Shown here one piece after another: positions 57,501-64,000 of a stretch of 64,000 nucleotides of DNA. The translations under genes and the position numbers were made by a program. The notes under the pieces were generated by a model. That model was given only the letters and a program-made list of their open reading frames with translations. It was not told the DNA's origin and ran no database searches. This DNA comes from Trinickia sp. Y13 (GTDB lineage: Bacteria; Pseudomonadota; Gammaproteobacteria; Burkholderiales; Burkholderiaceae): assembly GCF_029522115.1 (NCBI RefSeq), contig NZ_JAKWFK010000006.1, positions 62,001 through 126,000 of the forward strand, written 5' to 3'. The first letter of the stretch is position 1; each line of letters begins with the position of its first letter.

Positions 57501-58827
57501 GGCGCTGACGGCCGACTCGCTCGACGCCGACGCCTGGCGCGCACTGGCCAACGAGCTACGCGCGAGCCGCATACAGGGCGCGCAAGCGGCCGGCAATTCA
57601 GGCGTGATGGCGCAAGCGCCAGCCGGGCCGCCCCGCGGAAAAGACAATGGGGAGAACGCGGGGGCGATTCAGTCGCCGTTCCTGCCAAGCCGCATCGCGG
57701 CGCGCTTCAGAACCCTCAATCTCATGAACCGCCAATGGTCGAATGTTTCGATCGATGCGACACACACGAACGAGCGCTGGCAAGCCGATGTCGCTTCCGG
57801 CGAACTCTCGGGCAACCTGTCCTGGCAGCCTGGGGACGCCGATTCCCCCGGCGGCCTACTGCGCGCGCGGCTGCAGAAGGCCATCATCCCGGCGGCCGTG
57901 GGGCACGAACTGCTGGGGCAGCTCACGCCGAGCGCGAACGAACACATGCCGGCGATCGATCTCGTCATCGACGATTTGCAGGTGCATCAGCGCGACATCG
58001 GCCGTCTCGCCGTGAATGCGCGCAATGTCGACGAACGCGGCGTGCCCGTTTGGCAAGTCGATAAGCTGGAGGTATCGAACCCGGCCGCCCACCTGCTCGC
58101 GACGGCGAACTGGCGCACCTCGCGCCGGCTCGGCAGCGAGGTAGACGCCGACGCGCCGCGCCGCACGATCGTCGACTTCAAGCTCGACGTCGAGGATGCG
58201 GGCGCGTTGCTCGACCGATTCGGTCTGCCGCGAACGGTAAAGGCTGGAGCGGGCACGCTCGCGGGGAAAGTCGTCTGGCGCGGCGGGCCTACCGCCATCG
58301 ATTACCCCACGCTAAACGGCCATTTCACGATGGATCTGCACCACGGACAATTCCTCAAGGTGGATCCGGCCGTGGCCAAGCTGCTCGGCGTGCTGAGCCT
58401 GCAGAGCCTGACGCGCGTGCTCACCTTGAACTTCCGCGACGTCATCGGCGAGGGGTTGCCGTTTCAGAGCGTGACGGGCAAGGCGCTGATTGCCAACGGC
58501 ATCGCCAGCACGAACGACTTTCGCGTCGTGACGGCGCCGATGCGGGCCGATCTGTCGGGCTCTGTCGATCTCGCTCAGGAGACGCAGCATCTGCATGTGG
58601 TCCTCACGCCCACGCTGAACGCGGGCTCCGCCGTCATCGCCGCGACCGTCGTCAATCCGCTGCTCGGCTTGGGCGCACTCGTCGCCAATGTCGCGCTTTC
58701 GCAGTCGATCTCGCGCGCGTTCGCGCACGATTATTCGGTAACGGGGTCATGGTCGCATCCGCTCGTCGAGCGGCTCACGACCGATCGGGGTAAGATGGCT
58801 GCTCCGGCCGAGGCGACGGGCCACTGA
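54556..58827 (+). CDS. yhdP: YhdP/AsmA-like family protein, probable inter-membrane lipid transport
   Basis: A 1423-residue envelope protein with an N-terminal inner-membrane anchor (helix about 27-49) and a very long periplasmic part of repeating beta-strand modules. The AsmA-type N-terminus ([33 protein letters not shown]) and the C-terminal [44 protein letters not shown] are recognisable. The YhdP, TamB and YdbH proteins of enteric bacteria form bridges that move phospholipid to the outer membrane; this is the likely role. Length is close to the enteric YhdP (about 1266) with insertions. It is followed by the amidase gene 54 bp later. Confidence 0.9.
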   Translation: MSDSKESAEAAVAGHARHEHRRLRRILHIALAVAFIVYFVVAALFIGLRYVVLPRIDDFRPRIEAIVSQRLHAQVQIGKLAPYWSGLEPGIDVTGLTISDRSGNRALSVPHATANLSWASLLRFKPALASLVIERPEVLAARERDGSLWVGGVEVPTTHTGNDTFSSWLLSQRAIVLRGGTLRWRDAQRGAPELALHNVRIAMLNDGFTHRVALQAPGEGALLKGPIDFRARFRHTPLMAVGKPQNWTGQAYLSTGPVELPMLAAYVKLPVKTYAGLIDNAIWAQFGDGHILSAHGALQGSDIALRVRPTQPKLDVPVARFGWALQIQAQRDYKLRLTDLHAELGQPPLADGTPVSRTLTFATLTGRYRVPTVEHGQLMSVTGDRVDLGILAEFSRALPVPRRFLDELVRFDPRGMVANYTIAVERARPEGALAASEERVAGEAPVVRYRFKADLQGISLAAQEPPPGLSPAGHPRAGLPGFENLWGSIDADERHGELTIDTVNAAVTIPGEFDDPRLTFDRLQARGNWTVSRARAPGEAHKAFSVTVPELSLENADTAGTLAATYTNPGHGRGALDLKATIARAKAPMIPRYLPTSIGEHLRHYLGHGLQDGVAHNATIEVHGGLDKFPYSREPQAGIFRIVAPFSGGKFDPSPYPLKTLKNGTPDVWPALEGIDGVFTLKENLLRFDIARARYKRVAITRVAGRIDDLGNHGSDLVIDGDAHGPLGDMLDYVNHSALAGMSGHIGEKVGASGPATLSLTLTVPRTHEPHVGVAGTVGLEGNTLSAPQLPPLEALKGRVHFTKQTLALERVDGRWLGGDVRANGALRENGSYAFDIAGRIAADSTRQLNLQGPAAKLLGHLSGDAPYAIDVRGARGSLPTVSAHSDLSGLALDLPAPLGKPRGAPMPFSFEVKPLNAANGEAASLSGGGRARADLRLGPLQAAYVVERAAANAKGASPLTVLQGAVGLGEPVELPPRGVTAALTADSLDADAWRALANELRASRIQGAQAAGNSGVMAQAPAGPPRGKDNGENAGAIQSPFLPSRIAARFRTLNLMNRQWSNVSIDATHTNERWQADVASGELSGNLSWQPGDADSPGGLLRARLQKAIIPAAVGHELLGQLTPSANEHMPAIDLVIDDLQVHQRDIGRLAVNARNVDERGVPVWQVDKLEVSNPAAHLLATANWRTSRRLGSEVDADAPRRTIVDFKLDVEDAGALLDRFGLPRTVKAGAGTLAGKVVWRGGPTAIDYPTLNGHFTMDLHHGQFLKVDPAVAKLLGVLSLQSLTRVLTLNFRDVIGEGLPFQSVTGKALIANGIASTNDFRVVTAPMRADLSGSVDLAQETQHLHVVLTPTLNAGSAVIAATVVNPLLGLGALVANVALSQSISRAFAHDYSVTGSWSHPLVERLTTDRGKMAAPAEATGH

Positions 58828-58881
58828 CCTCCCCGCGGGGCCACGCGCTTGGATTGCCCGGCAGCATCCGATTTCGAATTG

Positions 58882-59721
58882 ATGAGCGATCGACCTGCCC
58901 CTACGACACCGTTTCACGTTGCCGCGCTGCAGATGGTCAGCACGCCGGAGCGCGAGCGCAATCTCGCGGACGCCGAGCGGCTCATTGCGCAGGCCGCGGC
59001 CGAAGGCGCACAGCTCGTGCTGCTGCCCGAGTACTTTTGTTTCATGGGCTACAAGGATGCGGACAAGCTGGCCGTGCGCGAGACGTACGGCGACGGCCCG
59101 GTTCAACGCTTCCTCGCCGACAGCGCGCGCCGTCACGGCGTATGGATCATCGGCGGCACGCTGCCGCTTGCCGTCACCGAGCCGGCGCCCGACGCCACGC
59201 GCGTGCTCAATACGACGCTCGTGTTCGATCCGAGCGGCACGGAAAAAGCGCGCTACGACAAGATCCACCTGTTCAATTTCGAAAGAGGCACGGAGTCGTT
59301 CGACGAAGCCCGCACGATCCGCCCCGGCGGCGAGGTTCGCACCTTCGACGCACCGTTCGGGCCCGTGGGGCTGTCGGTCTGCTACGATCTGCGCTTCCCG
59401 GAGCTTTATCGGCGCATGGGCGATGTCGCGCTGATCGTCGTGCCTTCGGCTTTCACCTATACGACGGGCCGCGCGCATTGGGAGATGTTGCTGCGCGCGC
59501 GGGCCGTCGAGAACCAGTGCTATGTGCTCGCCGCGGCGCAAGGCGGCTCGCACGAAAACGGCCGGCGCACGTGGGGCCACAGCATGCTGATCGACCCATG
59601 GGGCGAGATCATGGCTGTGCTCGACGAAGGCCCCGGCGTGGTAGCGGGCGACATCGACCGCGCACGCATCGACGAGGTGAGACGCAGCCTGCCTGCGTGG
59701 CGCCACCGCGTGCTGGCTTAA
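58882..59721 (+). CDS. Nitrilase-family carbon-nitrogen hydrolase (Nit2-like amidase)
   Basis: A 279-residue hydrolase with the complete catalytic triad of the family: Glu50 in LVLLPEYF, Lys127 in ARYDKIHLF and Cys167 in [30 protein letters not shown] and [12 protein letters not shown] follow as expected. The set of motifs is that of the Nit1/Nit2 branch, which includes deaminated-glutathione amidases that repair transamination by-products; the exact substrate is inferred. ATG 58882 was preferred to a TTG 11 codons upstream. It precedes tldD by 38 bp. Confidence 0.9.
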   Translation: MSDRPAPTTPFHVAALQMVSTPERERNLADAERLIAQAAAEGAQLVLLPEYFCFMGYKDADKLAVRETYGDGPVQRFLADSARRHGVWIIGGTLPLAVTEPAPDATRVLNTTLVFDPSGTEKARYDKIHLFNFERGTESFDEARTIRPGGEVRTFDAPFGPVGLSVCYDLRFPELYRRMGDVALIVVPSAFTYTTGRAHWEMLLRARAVENQCYVLAAAQGGSHENGRRTWGHSMLIDPWGEIMAVLDEGPGVVAGDIDRARIDEVRRSLPAWRHRVLA

Positions 59722-59759
59722 AGCGCGCTTGCTTAACCTTCTTGGCATCGAACGACCGC

Positions 59760-61226
59760 ATGAATCTCATCGAACCCGGCATCCGCAATCTCGCGACCGC
59801 GAAAGACGTCCTGCTCACCCCTTACGGCCTCGACGAAGCGCGGCTCACACGCACGCTCGCCGACATCTTCACGCATCGCGTCGACTATGCCGACTTGTAC
59901 TTCCAAGCGACGCGTAGCGAGGCATGGAGTCTCGAGGAAGGGATCGTGAAGTCGGGCAGCTTCAGCATCGACAAAGGCGTCGGCGTGCGCGCCGTCGCGG
60001 GCGACCGCACGGCCTTCGCATACTCGGACGATCTTTCGCCCGAAGCGCTCGCGCAGGCCGCGCATGCAACGCGCTCGATCGCCAAAACGGGCGGCGGCAA
60101 GCGCAAGATCCAAGTGGCTACGTCGCTCAAGGGCGTGACGGGCCGCGACCTTTATTTGGCGGCCGATCCGCTCGCCTCGCTCGATGCGACCGAGAAGGTC
60201 AAGCTGCTCGAGCGCATCGAACAGATGGCCCGCAGCCGCGATACGCGCATCACGCAAGTGATGGCGGGTCTAGCCGGCGAATACGACGTCGTGCTCGTCG
60301 CGCGCAGCGACGGCGCACTCGCAGCCGACATTCGCCCGCTCGTGCGCGTATCGGTGACGGTCATCGCCGAACAGAACGGCCGGCGCGAGATCGGTAGCGG
60401 CGGCGGCGGCGGCCGCTTCGATTACGGGTACTTCACCGACGACATCCTGGCCCGCTACGTCGACGACGCCGTCAAGGCCGCGCTCGTCAATTTGGAAGCG
60501 CGCCCGGCCCCGGCCGGCGCCATGACGGTCGTGCTCGGGCCGGGCTGGCCCGGCGTCTTGCTGCACGAAGCGATCGGCCACGGGCTCGAAGGCGACTTCA
60601 ATCGAAAGGGGTCGTCGGCATTCGCCGGTCGCATCGGCGAGCGCGTCGCGGCCAAGGGCGTGACGGTCGTCGATGACGGTACGTTGCCGAACCGCCGCGG
60701 CTCGCTGAACATCGACGACGAAGGCAACCCGACGCAATGCACGACGCTGATCGAGGACGGCGTGCTCAAGGGCTACATCCAAGACACGCTCAACGCGCGG
60801 CTCATGAAGATGCCGGTCACGGGCAACGCGCGGCGCGAATCGTACGCCGCCCTGCCGATGCCGCGCATGACGAACACGTACATGCTGGCCGGCGACAAAG
60901 CGCCGCAGGAGATCATCGAATCGGTCAAGCATGGCATTTACGCGGTCAACTTCGGCGGCGGCCAGGTCGACATCACGAACGGCAAGTTCGTGTTTTCGGC
61001 GTCCGAGGCCTACATGATCGAGAACGGCAAGGTCACCTACCCCGTCAAGGGCGCAACCTTGATTGGCAGCGGCCCGGAGTCGCTCAAGTACGTCAGCATG
61101 ATCGGCAACGACATGGCGCTCGATACGGGTGTCGGCGTGTGCGGCAAGGAAGGCCAAAGCGTGCCTGTGGGCGTGGGCCAGCCCACCCTGCGCATCGATA
61201 ACCTCACCGTGGGCGGAACGGCCTGA
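59760..61226 (+). CDS. tldD: TldD, metalloprotease subunit
   Basis: A 488-residue subunit of the TldD/TldE protease, which trims unfolded peptides and matures some peptide antibiotics and CcdA-type antitoxins. The metal-binding helix is [14 protein letters not shown] (His-Glu-x3-His near 269-274), with [28 protein letters not shown] and [15 protein letters not shown] further on. Start at ATG 59760. The partner tldE (pmbA) is not in the window, as is common. It is separated from aroG by the attenuator region. Confidence 0.95.
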   Translation: MNLIEPGIRNLATAKDVLLTPYGLDEARLTRTLADIFTHRVDYADLYFQATRSEAWSLEEGIVKSGSFSIDKGVGVRAVAGDRTAFAYSDDLSPEALAQAAHATRSIAKTGGGKRKIQVATSLKGVTGRDLYLAADPLASLDATEKVKLLERIEQMARSRDTRITQVMAGLAGEYDVVLVARSDGALAADIRPLVRVSVTVIAEQNGRREIGSGGGGGRFDYGYFTDDILARYVDDAVKAALVNLEARPAPAGAMTVVLGPGWPGVLLHEAIGHGLEGDFNRKGSSAFAGRIGERVAAKGVTVVDDGTLPNRRGSLNIDDEGNPTQCTTLIEDGVLKGYIQDTLNARLMKMPVTGNARRESYAALPMPRMTNTYMLAGDKAPQEIIESVKHGIYAVNFGGGQVDITNGKFVFSASEAYMIENGKVTYPVKGATLIGSGPESLKYVSMIGNDMALDTGVGVCGKEGQSVPVGVGQPTLRIDNLTVGGTA

Positions 61227-61312
61227 CCGGCCGGCCGCCCCGCCGCGCATGCGGATTTCTTGCGCCCCTGCGGCATTTTGCGCGGGGTGCCCGCATTTTC
61301 TGGGCCTGACGG

Positions 61313-61341
61313 TTGCAGACCACGCTTAACCGGCGTATAAA
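61313..61341 (+). promoter_or_regulatory. Sigma-70 promoter of aroG
   Basis: TTGCAG (61313-61318), 17-bp spacer, TATAAA (61336-61341); 4 and 5 matches to the consensus hexamers at ideal spacing. Transcription should start near 61348, just before the leader peptide. Confidence 0.78.
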
Positions 61342-61361
61342 GTGAGACGCACCTTTTGCTA

Positions 61362-61448
61362 ATGAGCATCGCCCCTACCATGTCCACGAAGTTTTATTTT
61401 TACTTCTTTTGGCATCTCAGTCCGCTGGCGGATCGAGAGGGGTGTTAG
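61362..61448 (+). CDS. Aromatic-rich leader peptide of the aroG attenuator
   Basis: A 28-codon frame (ATG 61362; an in-frame ATG at 61380 would give 22 codons) ending at TAG 61446-61448. Codons at 61392-61412 read Phe-Tyr-Phe-Tyr-Phe-Phe-Trp, followed by His. Seven consecutive aromatic codons, covering all three end-products of the pathway that aroG starts, is the defining mark of a ribosome-stalling attenuator. The peptide is short, hydrophilic elsewhere, lies directly behind a promoter and directly before a terminator. Its ribosome-binding site is weak for either start, which leaves the exact N-terminus open. Confidence 0.75.
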   Translation: MSIAPTMSTKFYFYFFWHLSPLADREGC

Positions 61449-61487
61449 CGCTCAACGCAAACCCGAATTCCCGAAAAACCGCCAGCG
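61423..61487 (+). promoter_or_regulatory. Antiterminator pairing of the aroG attenuator
   Basis: cgctggcgg (61423-61431, inside the last third of the leader peptide gene) is perfectly complementary over 9 bp to ccgccagcg (61479-61487), the 5' arm and loop of the terminator. Forming this pair destroys the terminator. It starts 11 bp after the aromatic codon run, so it would remain free when a ribosome stalls in the run. Confidence 0.75.
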
Positions 61488-61505
61488 AACCTGGCGGTTT
61501 TTTTT
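61474..61505 (+). terminator. Intrinsic terminator of the aroG attenuator
   Basis: 12-bp stem (61474-61485 with 61491-61502), 5-nt loop cgaac, and an 8-T run at 61498-61505. It lies 26 bp after the leader-peptide stop and 60 bp before aroG, so it must be bypassed for aroG to be expressed. Confidence 0.9.
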
Positions 61506-61564
61506 CGCCTTGGCCCAGTCGATCGCCGGCGAAACCGCACCGAACCGATGAGGAGAACCGCAGC

Positions 61565-62638
61565 ATGCCCCCGCACAATACCGACGACGTCCGTATTCGA
61601 GAACTCAAAGAACTCACGCCGCCCGCGCACTTGATCCGCGAGTTTCCGTGTAGCGAGGGCGTGTCCGATCTGATCTACAGCGCGCGGCGCGCGATGCATC
61701 GCATCCTGCACGGCATGGACGATCGGCTGATTGTCATCATCGGCCCGTGCTCGATTCACGACCCGAAGGCTGCGCTCGAGTACGCGAGCCGGCTCGTGGG
61801 CGAGCGCAAGCGCTTTGCCGGAGAGCTCGAAATCGTCATGCGCGTGTACTTCGAAAAACCGCGGACGACGGTCGGCTGGAAAGGGCTCATCAACGATCCC
61901 TATCTCGACAACAGCTTCAAGATCAACGATGGTTTGCGCGCAGCACGCGAACTGCTCGTCGGCATCAACGAGATCGGACTGCCGGCCGGTACCGAGTACC
62001 TCGACATGATCAGCCCCCAGTACATCGCGGACTTGGTGTCGTGGGGCGCGATCGGCGCACGCACGACCGAATCGCAAGTTCACCGCGAGCTGGCATCGGG
62101 CCTCTCGTGTCCGGTCGGCTTCAAGAACGGCACCGACGGCAACGTCAAGATAGCCGTCGATGCAATCAAGGCTGCTTCACAGCCGCACCACTTCCTATCG
62201 GTGACCAAGGGGGGCCACTCGGCCATCGTCTCCACCGCGGGCAACGAAGATTGCCACGTGATCCTGCGCGGCGGCAAGACGCCGAACTACGACGCGGCGA
62301 GCGTCGATGCGGCCTGCGCCGATATCGGCCGCGCCGGGCTCGCAGCGCGCTTGATGATCGATGCGAGCCACGCCAATAGCTCGAAGAAGCACGAGAACCA
62401 GATTCCCGTGTGCGCCGACATCGGCCGGCAGGTTGCGGCGGGCGATGAACGCATCGTGGGCGTGATGGTCGAGTCGCATCTCGTGGCAGGCCGCCAGGAC
62501 TTGCAGCCCAACTGCCCGCTCACGTACGGCCAAAGCATTACCGATGCATGCATCGGCTGGGACGAGAGCGTTGCCGTGCTCGAAGGATTGGCGCAGAGCG
62601 TGAAGCAACGGCGCATCGCACGCGGCAGCGGCAACTGA
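61565..62638 (+). CDS. aroG: AroG-type 3-deoxy-7-phosphoheptulonate (DAHP) synthase
   Basis: A 357-residue class I DAHP synthase, which joins phosphoenolpyruvate and erythrose-4-phosphate at the entry to the shikimate pathway. Motifs: LIVIIGPCSIHDPKAALEYA, MRVYFEKPRTTVGWKGLINDP, LDMISPQYIADLVSWGAIGARTTESQ, GLSCPVGFKNGTDG and MIDASHANSSKKHENQ. ATG 61565 has a GAGGAG ribosome-binding site 9 bp upstream. Which aromatic amino acid inhibits the enzyme cannot be read from sequence. Expression is apparently attenuated by Phe/Tyr/Trp tRNA charging. Confidence 0.96.
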   Translation: MPPHNTDDVRIRELKELTPPAHLIREFPCSEGVSDLIYSARRAMHRILHGMDDRLIVIIGPCSIHDPKAALEYASRLVGERKRFAGELEIVMRVYFEKPRTTVGWKGLINDPYLDNSFKINDGLRAARELLVGINEIGLPAGTEYLDMISPQYIADLVSWGAIGARTTESQVHRELASGLSCPVGFKNGTDGNVKIAVDAIKAASQPHHFLSVTKGGHSAIVSTAGNEDCHVILRGGKTPNYDAASVDAACADIGRAGLAARLMIDASHANSSKKHENQIPVCADIGRQVAAGDERIVGVMVESHLVAGRQDLQPNCPLTYGQSITDACIGWDESVAVLEGLAQSVKQRRIARGSGN

Positions 62639-62684
62639 GTCGGCCTTCGCAACTCGGTAGCATTCAGGCTAGCTCGCCATGACG

Positions 62685-62732
62685 AACGGGCCGCCAGCCC
62701 CAGGGTTGTTTCCCAGAGGCTGGCGGCCCGTT
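62685..62732. terminator. Convergent terminator between aroG and hmp
   Basis: A perfect 15-bp inverted repeat (62685-62699 and 62718-62732) with an 18-nt loop, 46 bp after aroG and 59 bp after the hmp stop on the other strand. T-rich sequence (ttgcgttgtatt) follows on the plus strand. Confidence 0.75.
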
Positions 62733-62791
62733 GCGTTGTATTACGCGCGGCCACGTGCGGCGCGATCACGATCGTGATTGCCCATCGGCGT

Positions 62792-64000
62792 TTAGGCGAG
62801 TGCGCCCGTGCCGAACACCTCGCTGTGGATGCGCGCGGGATCGATGCCACGGGCCACGAGCGCATCGCGCTGCGCCGCCATGAAACCCATCGGGCCGCAG
62901 AGGTAGTAATCGGCGTCGGGCAGGACGGCTTGCTCGGCGATCTTCGCGAAGTCGATGCGGCCTTCGAAATCGTAATCGACGCCTTGCCGGTCGGCCGAGC
63001 CCACTTCTTCGTAGAACACCGCGCGCGATACGTTCCGGCGCGTCGCCACCACCTCGGCGAGCCACGTTTTGAACGCGTGGACATTGCCGGAGCGGCAGGC
63101 ATGGACGAACGCGACGCGGCGCTCGCTACCCTCGGCGACGAGCGTCGAGAGCATCGAAGCCATCGGCGTGATGCCCACGCCGCCAGAAACGAGCACTACG
63201 GGGGTCGACTTCGACCGATCGAGGCGGAAGTCACCCATCGGCGCCGTCACCTCCACGATCGCGCCCTCTTCCACGCCGTCGTGCAGCAGCGTAGACAAAC
63301 GGCCAGCGGGCACCACCTCATTGCCGCCTTCCCGCTTCACCGAAATGCGCAGCCACTTGCCGTGGGGCGCATCGGACAAGCTGTACTGACGCGGCTGATC
63401 CACGCCGAGCTCGCCGACGTAGCGCTTCACCGTCACGAATTGGCCCGGCTGGAAGCTCGCCGCCGGAGCGCCGTCCGTGGGCGTCAGATAGAACGAAGTG
63501 ATCTCGTCGCTTTCCACGACTTTGCGCGAGACGACGAACGGGCGATAGCCGCTCCAGGCCGCGCCCTCATAAAGCTTCGCCTCGGCGCCGATCATGATCT
63601 GGGCAAGCTGCGAATAGGCCGCGCGCCAGGCTTCGAGCGTCGCCTCGTCCACGGCATCGCCAAGCACCTCGACCACCGATGCAAGCAGGTTCTCACCGAC
63701 GATCGGGTAGTGTTCGGGGCGGATGTTCAAGCTCGCATGCTTATGCGAAATGCGGCCCACCGCGGAGCCGAGCGCACCCAGGTTGTCGATGTTGGCAGCA
63801 TAGGCGTACACGGCGTGGGCAAGGACGTCGGCTTGACTGCCGCTCGTCTGGTGCGTCTGGTTGAACAAGTTCTTCAACTCGGGACGGCTCGCGAACATGC
63901 GGCGGTAGAAATGCTTGGTGATTGTTGCGCCGTGTTGTGCAAACACGGGGGCGGTCGCTTTGACTCGAGAGATTTGATCGGGCGTAAGGGCGGAGGTCAT
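62792..64000 (-). CDS. hmp: Hmp, flavohaemoprotein nitric oxide dioxygenase
   Basis: A 402-residue NO-detoxifying enzyme. The globin domain (1-140) opens LTPDQISRVKATAPVFAQHG and contains the haem-ligand region ISHKHASLNIRPEHYPIVGENLL (His88 proximal); the FAD domain has FQPGQFVTV and RQYSLSDAP, and the NAD domain VVLVSGGVGITPMASML and YYLCGPMGFM. It converts NO to nitrate with NADH and oxygen. The ATG is the last three bases of the window, so the gene is complete but its promoter (often under NsrR, FNR or NorR control) is not visible. Confidence 0.97.
   Translation of the reverse strand: MTSALTPDQISRVKATAPVFAQHGATITKHFYRRMFASRPELKNLFNQTHQTSGSQADVLAHAVYAYAANIDNLGALGSAVGRISHKHASLNIRPEHYPIVGENLLASVVEVLGDAVDEATLEAWRAAYSQLAQIMIGAEAKLYEGAAWSGYRPFVVSRKVVESDEITSFYLTPTDGAPAASFQPGQFVTVKRYVGELGVDQPRQYSLSDAPHGKWLRISVKREGGNEVVPAGRLSTLLHDGVEEGAIVEVTAPMGDFRLDRSKSTPVVLVSGGVGITPMASMLSTLVAEGSERRVAFVHACRSGNVHAFKTWLAEVVATRRNVSRAVFYEEVGSADRQGVDYDFEGRIDFAKIAEQAVLPDADYYLCGPMGFMAAQRDALVARGIDPARIHSEVFGTGALA

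Larger units (their letters stand above)
61227..61564 (+). promoter_or_regulatory. aroG leader region: promoter, leader peptide, attenuator
   Basis: 338 bp between tldD and aroG. It contains, in order, a sigma-70 promoter (61313-61341), a leader peptide gene (61362-61448), an antiterminator strand (61423-61431) inside it, and an intrinsic terminator (61474-61505), then the aroG ribosome-binding site GAGGAG (61550-61555). Confidence 0.85.

Overview
This window is a gene-dense, GC-rich piece of a Burkholderiaceae chromosome (Burkholderia sensu lato). This is judged from gene order (hrcA/nadK/recN, hemH, grpE-dnaK-dnaJ), the 17-gene type VI secretion layout, and the protein sequences. No rRNA, tRNA, insertion sequence, CRISPR array or prophage was recognised.

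Region 1 (1-2301): a leftward set made of the start of a phage Tail Collar protein (cut by the window edge), a small DUF6916-like protein, a GNAT acetyltransferase and a stand-alone thiamine-phosphate-synthase-like protein.

Region 2 (2504-24513): a complete type VI secretion core locus in the Burkholderia T6SS-1 order: tagY | tagX-tssM-tagF-tagN > < tssA-clpV-tssG-tssF-tssE-hcp-tssC-tssB-tagM | tssJ-tssK-tssL >. It encodes the membrane complex (TssJLM with the OmpA-like TagN and peptidase TagX), the baseplate (TssAEFGK), the sheath and tube (TssBC, Hcp) and the recycling ATPase ClpV. VgrG, PAAR, effectors and the PpkA/PppA/Fha phosphorylation proteins are absent from the window. hcp is bracketed by two strong hairpins, and clpV carries an in-frame 9-bp tandem repeat.

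Region 3 (24610-38540): housekeeping and transport genes: cupin, SulP transporter, a ParB-like remnant, DedA, mutL, miaA, purM, AI-2E-type permease, hda, a HAD phosphatase, pcnB, folK, a deoxynucleoside kinase and panB.

Region 4 (38636-49790): a fused pabB-pabC, then the heat-shock block (dnaJ, dnaK, a thioredoxin-like gene, grpE with a good sigma-32 promoter), a 53-residue exported or membrane peptide, hslR, hemH, hrcA and divergent nadK.

Region 5 (49850-64000): recN, glnE, a YhdP/AsmA-like giant protein, a nitrilase-family amidase, tldD, aroG (DAHP synthase) and hmp.

The most striking regulatory element lies before aroG. A sigma-70 promoter is followed by a leader peptide with the run Phe-Tyr-Phe-Tyr-Phe-Phe-Trp, a 9-bp antiterminator pairing and an intrinsic terminator, which looks like a classical attenuator sensing all three aromatic amino acids. 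A second theme is that mutL, hrcA, nadK and the HAD gene each have a -10-like hexamer only 6-8 nt before the start codon, suggesting leaderless transcripts.
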